This document shows, one piece after another, positions 59,356 through 64,000 of a DNA stretch of 64,000 bases. The stretch is from contig OY987231.1 in assembly GCA_963920705.1 (NCBI GenBank), positions 7,557,424-7,621,423 of the forward strand. The letters run 5' to 3'. Under the pieces are notes generated by a model that was not told the DNA's origin, did not search any database, and worked only from the letters and a program-made list of their open reading frames with translations. The position numbers and the translations under genes were made by a program. Origin of the DNA: Odiellus spinosus. Taxonomy: Eukaryota > Arthropoda > Arachnida > Opiliones > Phalangiidae. Within the stretch, counting starts at the first letter, position 1, and every line of letters starts with the position of its first letter.

Positions 59356-60451
59356 CCCGAAAGTTTAGTTTGACCCTCTTCCGCTTCTGGGTGTCCTAGA
59401 ATGTTCTAAAATTTTCTAGAATGTGCTAAAATTTTCTAGAACGTTCTAAAATTTTCTAGAATGTTCTAAAATTTTCTAGAATGTTCTAAAATTTTCTAGA
59501 ATGTTCTAAAATTTTCTAGAACGTTCTAAAATTTTCTAGAACGTTCTAAAATTTTCTAGAATGTTCTAAAATTTTCTAGAATGTTCTAAAATTTTCTAGA
59601 ATGTTCTAAAATTTTCTAGAACGTTCTAAAATTTTCTAGAACGTTCTAAAATTTTCTAGAATTTTCTAAAAATTTCTAGAATGTTCTAAAATTTTCTAGA
59701 ATGTTCTAAAATTTTCTAGAATGTTCTAAAATTTTCTAGAATGTTCTAAAATTTTCTAGAATGTTCTAAAATTTTCTAGAATGTTCTAAAATTTTCTAGA
59801 ATGTTCTAAAATTTTCTAGAATGTTCTAAAATTTTCTAGAATGTTCTAAAATTTTCTAGAATGTTCTAAAATTTTCTAGAATGTTCTAAAATTTTCTAGA
59901 ATGTTCTAAAATTTTCTAGAATGTTCTAAAATTTTCTAGAATGTTCTAAAATTTTCTAGAACGTTCTAAAATTTTCTAGAATTTTCTAAAAATTTCTAGA
60001 ATGTTCTAAAATTTTCTAGAACAGTAACTTAACATTACCCCAGAAATTTACTGATTTATAAGTTTTATCGAAAGTAAGATTTTCGTGCAATTTACGAAGA
60101 AAAAACAAACATTGTAGCAAAAATGTTTATTTCCTTTTTTTTTACAATAAAATTTCTTACGAAATTTCGATAATTAATTGAATTAAAACTAGACCGGTTA
60201 AAACAAAAGAAAACCTTTTCCTTTGTTTATTACAGTACTTAGTTCGAAATAGTAAAACCGGTAGTAAATACGGTAATAAACATTTTTTTTTTTTTTTATT
60301 CATCGTTTAAACAATTTTAAACTTAAGTTATATGTAGCGTGTAAAGGAAAATGATGGTGGTTTTTGGTGATGCGAAGCGAACTAGATAAAAAAACGCAGG
60401 GTCGTAGCGGAACACCCAGAAGCGGAAGAGGGTCAAACTAAACTTTCGGGG
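59356..60451. mobile_element. Foldback element enclosing the HSE-like array
   Basis: CCCGAAAGTTTAGTTTGACC...CTTCCGCTTCTGGGTGT at 59,356-59,396 is mirrored by ACACCCAGAAGCGGAAGAGG...ACTAAACTTTCGGGG at 60,411-60,451. Weak mirror similarity continues outward (ATATTTTTATTTTTT / AAAAAATTAAAATAT). The loop holds the 20-bp array and about 390 bp of AT-rich DNA. Confidence 0.75.
59401..60020. repeat. 20-bp array of heat-shock-element pentamers, 31 units (locus 2)
   Basis: The unit ATGTTCTAAAATTTTCTAGA stays in exact 20-bp register for 31 copies. In 5-bp steps it reads TTC-TA-GAA-TG-TTC-TA-AAA-TT, so three of every four pentamers fit the alternating nGAAn/nTTCn rule. Each unit holds one perfect TTCnnGAAnnTTC. 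C-for-T variants (GAACGTTC) keep the consensus. HSF trimers bind this three-pentamer element in animals; binding here is inference. Confidence 0.92.
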
Positions 60452-60737
60452 AAAAAAATTAAAATATGGAAAAAATATTATATTATTAGACTTACCCCAA
60501 AAATCAAAATAAGGAAACGTTTTTCGCGTCAATGGAAACAAAATAAACTTAATCGTGTCGCAATGTAGCCAATAGTCACGATTTAAAGTCAGCTTAAACT
60601 CTATTTCATTGACATTAAAATTCCAAAGTTAATGCTAGAAGGATAGTATAACGTGTTTTTGAGAAACAATTTTCAGATAACCATAATAATAATCGAAATA
60701 ATTATCATAATATTAATAAAAATCATAAAGCTTATGT

Positions 60738-60990
60738 TCCAATTGCGCAGGTCCCATAAGCGCAGTTTTTCAGTTTCGCAGTTTTCCATTTCCGCAGATT
60801 TTGGGTTAAGTTAGATTAGGTTAGTCCCTACGAATAAATTAATGCTAAACTGCACAAATGGAAAACTGCGCAAATAGGAAAATGCGCAAATAGGAAAATG
60901 CGCAAATGATAAACTGTGCAAATAGCAAAACTATGCAAATGGAAAACTGCACAAATTGAAAGCTTCGCAAATGGAAAACTGCGCATGTGA
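60738..60990. repeat. Foldback minisatellite of AAATGGAAAACTGCGC units
   Basis: A left arm in one orientation (AATTGCGCAGGTCCCATAAG...TTTTCCATTTCCGCAG) and a right arm in the other (AAATGGAAAACTGCGCAAAT and seven variants) flank a centre with TTAGATTAGGTTAG. The design is the same as at 30,484-30,740. Confidence 0.75.
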
Positions 60991-61159
60991 ACCCAAATCC
61001 AAATAAAGAAGATATGTCTGTATTATTTAGTCAGTGTATGTCATATTTCACGACACCATTCTATGGGAAGATGTAGGAAAAAGAAGGCGCGTTTTATTTT
61101 CCTTAGGGTCGTAACCAGGGCAACTAAATCTGTTTTTTTTTTTTTTTTTTTTTTTTGCC

Positions 61160-61600
61160 ACTCACATCAGTAACGCCATTTTAAAGGAATATATTAGCTG
61201 AAGTGAAGTATTTTTTCTGATTATACCACTCTGAATTTTTGAAGTAGTAAATCTATCAGATTTTGTTTTTGAAATATTTGTGTCATAAACATGTGTTGGA
61301 ATTTCGCTACAATCAGAGGTCGGAGAGCCAATTAGATATTTATAAAGTCAAGAACCTTTAAAGTAGCATTTGGACTTTTTGCCAATTACTGTTCTTCAAC
61401 TGGAGTACGAAAATAACATAAAAATACTTAAACATGTGTTTGAATTTCACTACAGTGACTTTACGTCCAATCAGCTGTCGCATTAAGATAGCCAATTTGA
61501 TATTTATAAAGTCAAGAACTTAAAGTAGTATTTGGACTATTTGCCAATTACTGTTCTATAACTCGAGTACGAAAATAAATACTGAAAGAGATCTAGCCCA
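61160..61600 (+). repeat. Direct tandem duplication of ~170 bp
   Basis: Two copies, about 61,280-61,410 and 61,425-61,580, share AACATGTGTT, GAATTTC-CTACA, GCCAATT-GATATTTATAAAG, TCAAGAAC, TTTGCCAATTACTGTTCT and GAGTACGAAAATAA in the same order. The function is unknown. Confidence 0.7.
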
Positions 61601-61875
61601 CTTTCAAATCAATAAATCGATATTGATTCCCAACTGTAACAGCAGAAAAAAATAAAGTATATGTTGCCCAATAGCGAAACATCTAAACAAAAGCTAATGG
61701 GAATTTGCTAAGAAACAAAAATGTTTACTTCTTTGAAAAGACTCGAAGAGAAAAATATTTTTAAAGGCGGATGATGGGTGGATTCACTTTTTTTTAACAA
61801 AAAATGCCAGGATTTTTTTTCTTTTTTATCTTTCGATATAGCTAGGGCAAGTGTCATTTATATTGCCGATTTTAT

Positions 61876-62209
61876 CAGAAGCCGATGAAACCCTCCTTTG
61901 AAGTCTATTACTCCCGGGTCATGTCTACCCCTCTCTGTATGGGCTAGTTTCAAAAAGCGCGATTCGTACGCCTCTTAACGGTAGATATTTTCGGAGCTGG
62001 AGTTCGTTGAGCGAATATCTCTAGCAGCCTTGGAGTTCGTCAAAAAAAAACGTCGTCGTTTGTGGAGAGAGAGAATTTCCAATTTTCCGTAGACATGGCG
62101 GTATGAAGAAGGACCCCTCCGATCTCGTAAAATTGGGAATTTTACCCATACAGAGAGGAGCGCTATATCGAACATTAGAGTAGTAGACATCAAATTTCAT
62201 CGGCTTCTG
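61876..62209. mobile_element. 334-bp hAT-like MITE (CAGAAGCCG family), copy 2, opposite orientation
   Basis: The ends CAGAAGCCGATGAAACCCTC and ATTTCATCGGCTTCTG match copy 1 at 57224-57559, and the interior aligns in reverse. The flanks ATTTTAT and ATTGTAT form a 7-bp duplication with one difference, so this insertion looks older than copy 1 or has mutated. Confidence 0.85.
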
Positions 62210-62344
62210 ATTGTATTTATCAAAATATTGAAGTAAAACTCGCTTGAGTGCGACAAATTGAAATTGCACCAAAATCTAAACATGAATATTATGTTGGTAG
62301 ATTATCTAACGTTAACCAAAAATATTTTTTAAATTTAATCATGA

Positions 62345-62690
62345 TTAAAGTGAGGCTGTCACGGATTTTCTTAAACTCCAAAATGAAAATTGAGTACCAT
62401 TTTCGGAAAGATCGTTCAAATACGATTCAAAATATATATTCATATGCCACAGGAAAAATTACCGCGACAATAAAAATACATATTTTATATATAATCGTCA
62501 TTTTGGAACTGTTAAAAAAAAATTACGCGCAATACTACGTCATCACTATAGTCGCGTGGTAATTATAGAACCTAGAGTTGATTCTCGCCCGTTCTGGCAC
62601 CAGTAATAAGGTCGCTTTCGCGTGGTCTTTTTCGTAAAAGTACTTAATCCAGAAAGTCAACTACCTTTCGCGTGAAAGAGTTCGCGACTT
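62345..62690 (+). repeat. Dispersed family D repeat, copy 2
   Basis: AGTGAGGCTGTCACGGATTT, TACTACGTCATCACTATAGTCG, TTCGTAAAAGTACTTAATCC and AGAAAGTCAACTACCTTTCG match words of 46,570-47,000. Confidence 0.65.
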
Positions 62691-62819
62691 TTAATAAAGA
62701 GAAAACATTATTATTTCACATTAATATTGTTAAATTTAAATTCCCGTAGTCAATAGTAGTACTCTTACAATAGGAATTGAACTGAATTGAACCCAAATCT
62801 TGACGAATATTCGCTGCGC

Positions 62820-63000
62820 ATTAGAAGTACTAATAAACCGAGGGGGACGTCACTCTTGATTTTCATGTACACCCGAGTTCACGCAAGTCCGGCTTTGGTA
62901 ATACAAACAGTTCGAACTCTTGCTGAACCGAGTCCAGCTTTGGTAGTGCAAAGAGTTCAAACATTTTGTACACCTGAGTTCTCAAGTGTCTGACCCCTCG
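62820..63000 (+). repeat. Dispersed repeat with GTACACC-GAGTTC words, copy 2
   Basis: This holds two internal partial copies of CGGCTTTGGTAATACAAACA / CAGCTTTGGTAGTGCAAAGA and the closing TTTTGTACACCTGAGTTCTC. It is the partner of 53,080-53,210. Confidence 0.7.
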
Positions 63001-64000
63001 TAATAAACAAAACTCCTTGATCATGACTGCAATATTTTTATTGACCCTTAATGTAATTCATAGGAAGCGTAAATTTGCTATTGGCTATTCAAATAATGCT
63101 CCGTGATTGGTTAGAAATTAGTATTAGACTTTGTTTCCATTAGAATTAAGTTGGTTTAGAGTCCTTTATTAGACGATGGCATCAGGAATACCATTTTACT
63201 CGATAACTTTAACAATCAAAAATTAAAACCTTTGTTGAATTTTCATATTATCAAAGTCTAGCATCCCTAAATTTAATTAAAATAAATTAGACTTGACCTT
63301 TATATTATATAACCAAGCTCGTCCTTGAGTGACGTCTTGAGGTCGTGATTATATTCGAAACTGCCACGAAAGAAAGCCACAAGTTATGCGTGCATTGTTC
63401 AAAGGAAGATATTTTTCAAGTTCTATTTTTTCCACGCTATGGTTTAATATTGGGTATTAATACGCCTCATCCTTCGCCAGTGTGGAAACATTTCTTAAAT
63501 CCAAAAAATATATATTACGTAGGTGTAAGAATAAATATGTAAGAAATAGGAAAATATGGGTTGCATTCAGGGTGTATTATAGGAGCTCTTCAGAATTTAA
63601 ACTTTCAAAATACTTTTTTAAAGGAGAGGTTGAGGCGGAATGTTACGGGATGTTAAACCACATAGGGAAGAAAGTAGTTCTTAGAACTTGTTCCACTAAA
63701 AACAGGCGTTGAGTTCAAAATCGATTTTCTTTTCTTTTTATGTATATGGAATTTGAGGTTACGAAACGGGAACTTTTAAAATTTATATCTTGTATTTTTT
63801 TTTTATGAAGTGGCAGAGAAGTGTCGGTAAAGAAAACGGATAAATCCTTGAAAAATGATAAATTGATATCGGAAATTATAATATATAATTTTTTTTTTTT
63901 TGGTGGGAATCACGAGTTTTTATGACAAAACTTGAATAATTTTATATTTGGTTTAGTTTTAGTTTAGAGATCTTGGGTGAATTTTAGCTTAAATTATCAG
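63001..64000. other. Unassigned right edge
   Basis: AT-rich with two overlapping short plus-strand frames (63345-63542 and 63482-63712). Neither has a recognised motif or a convincing splice context. Nothing else is visible. Confidence 0.35.

Overview
This window is from a nuclear animal genome, very probably an arthropod. It is AT-rich, its split genes have short phase-consistent GT-AG introns (commonly 58-76 nt), and its PCNA protein reads like insect and crustacean PCNA (for example [11 protein letters not shown] and [13 protein letters not shown]). I see no prokaryotic or viral gene. The species call is inference only.

Gene-bearing part (1-18,476). HERC4, an RCC1-repeat and HECT ubiquitin ligase, lies on the minus strand (1-6,074). 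Its start is in the window, but the catalytic end of the HECT domain runs off the left edge. It is head-to-head with a complete five-exon PCNA gene (6,667-7,704, plus). About 590 bp separate the two start codons, and this interval carries E2F-type and CCAAT-type sites. Next comes a complete eight-exon CDP-diacylglycerol synthase gene (10,644-16,193, minus), with a 2.7 kb, 136-copy minisatellite filling one intron. Head-to-head with it are the first three coding exons of a RAPGEF2/PDZ-GEF-type Rap exchange factor (18,055-18,476, plus).

Right part (18,477-64,000). I found no convincing continuation of the Rap-GEF, so most of this is probably a giant first-introns region or intergenic DNA. One orphan exon candidate with a good start context and donor sits at 52,497-52,612. 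The rest is dominated by non-autonomous DNA transposons. These include foldback and MITE elements with TTAA target duplications (piggyBac type), elements with 7-8 bp duplications and CA...TG ends (hAT-like), several other inverted-repeat families, two possible LINE tails and many minisatellites.

Most notable signals: (1) two tandem arrays (41.5 kb and 59.4-60.0 kb) that are uninterrupted runs of heat-shock-element pentamers; (2) a 20-bp array with 136 units and no indel, built of two similarly ordered variant blocks; (3) a nested transposon insertion with intact target duplications; (4) minisatellites that repeatedly sit inside or at the edge of foldback elements; (5) a frame conflict at one exon junction of the CDP-diacylglycerol synthase gene. 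All functional roles given for the repeats are inference. No search or folding program was run.
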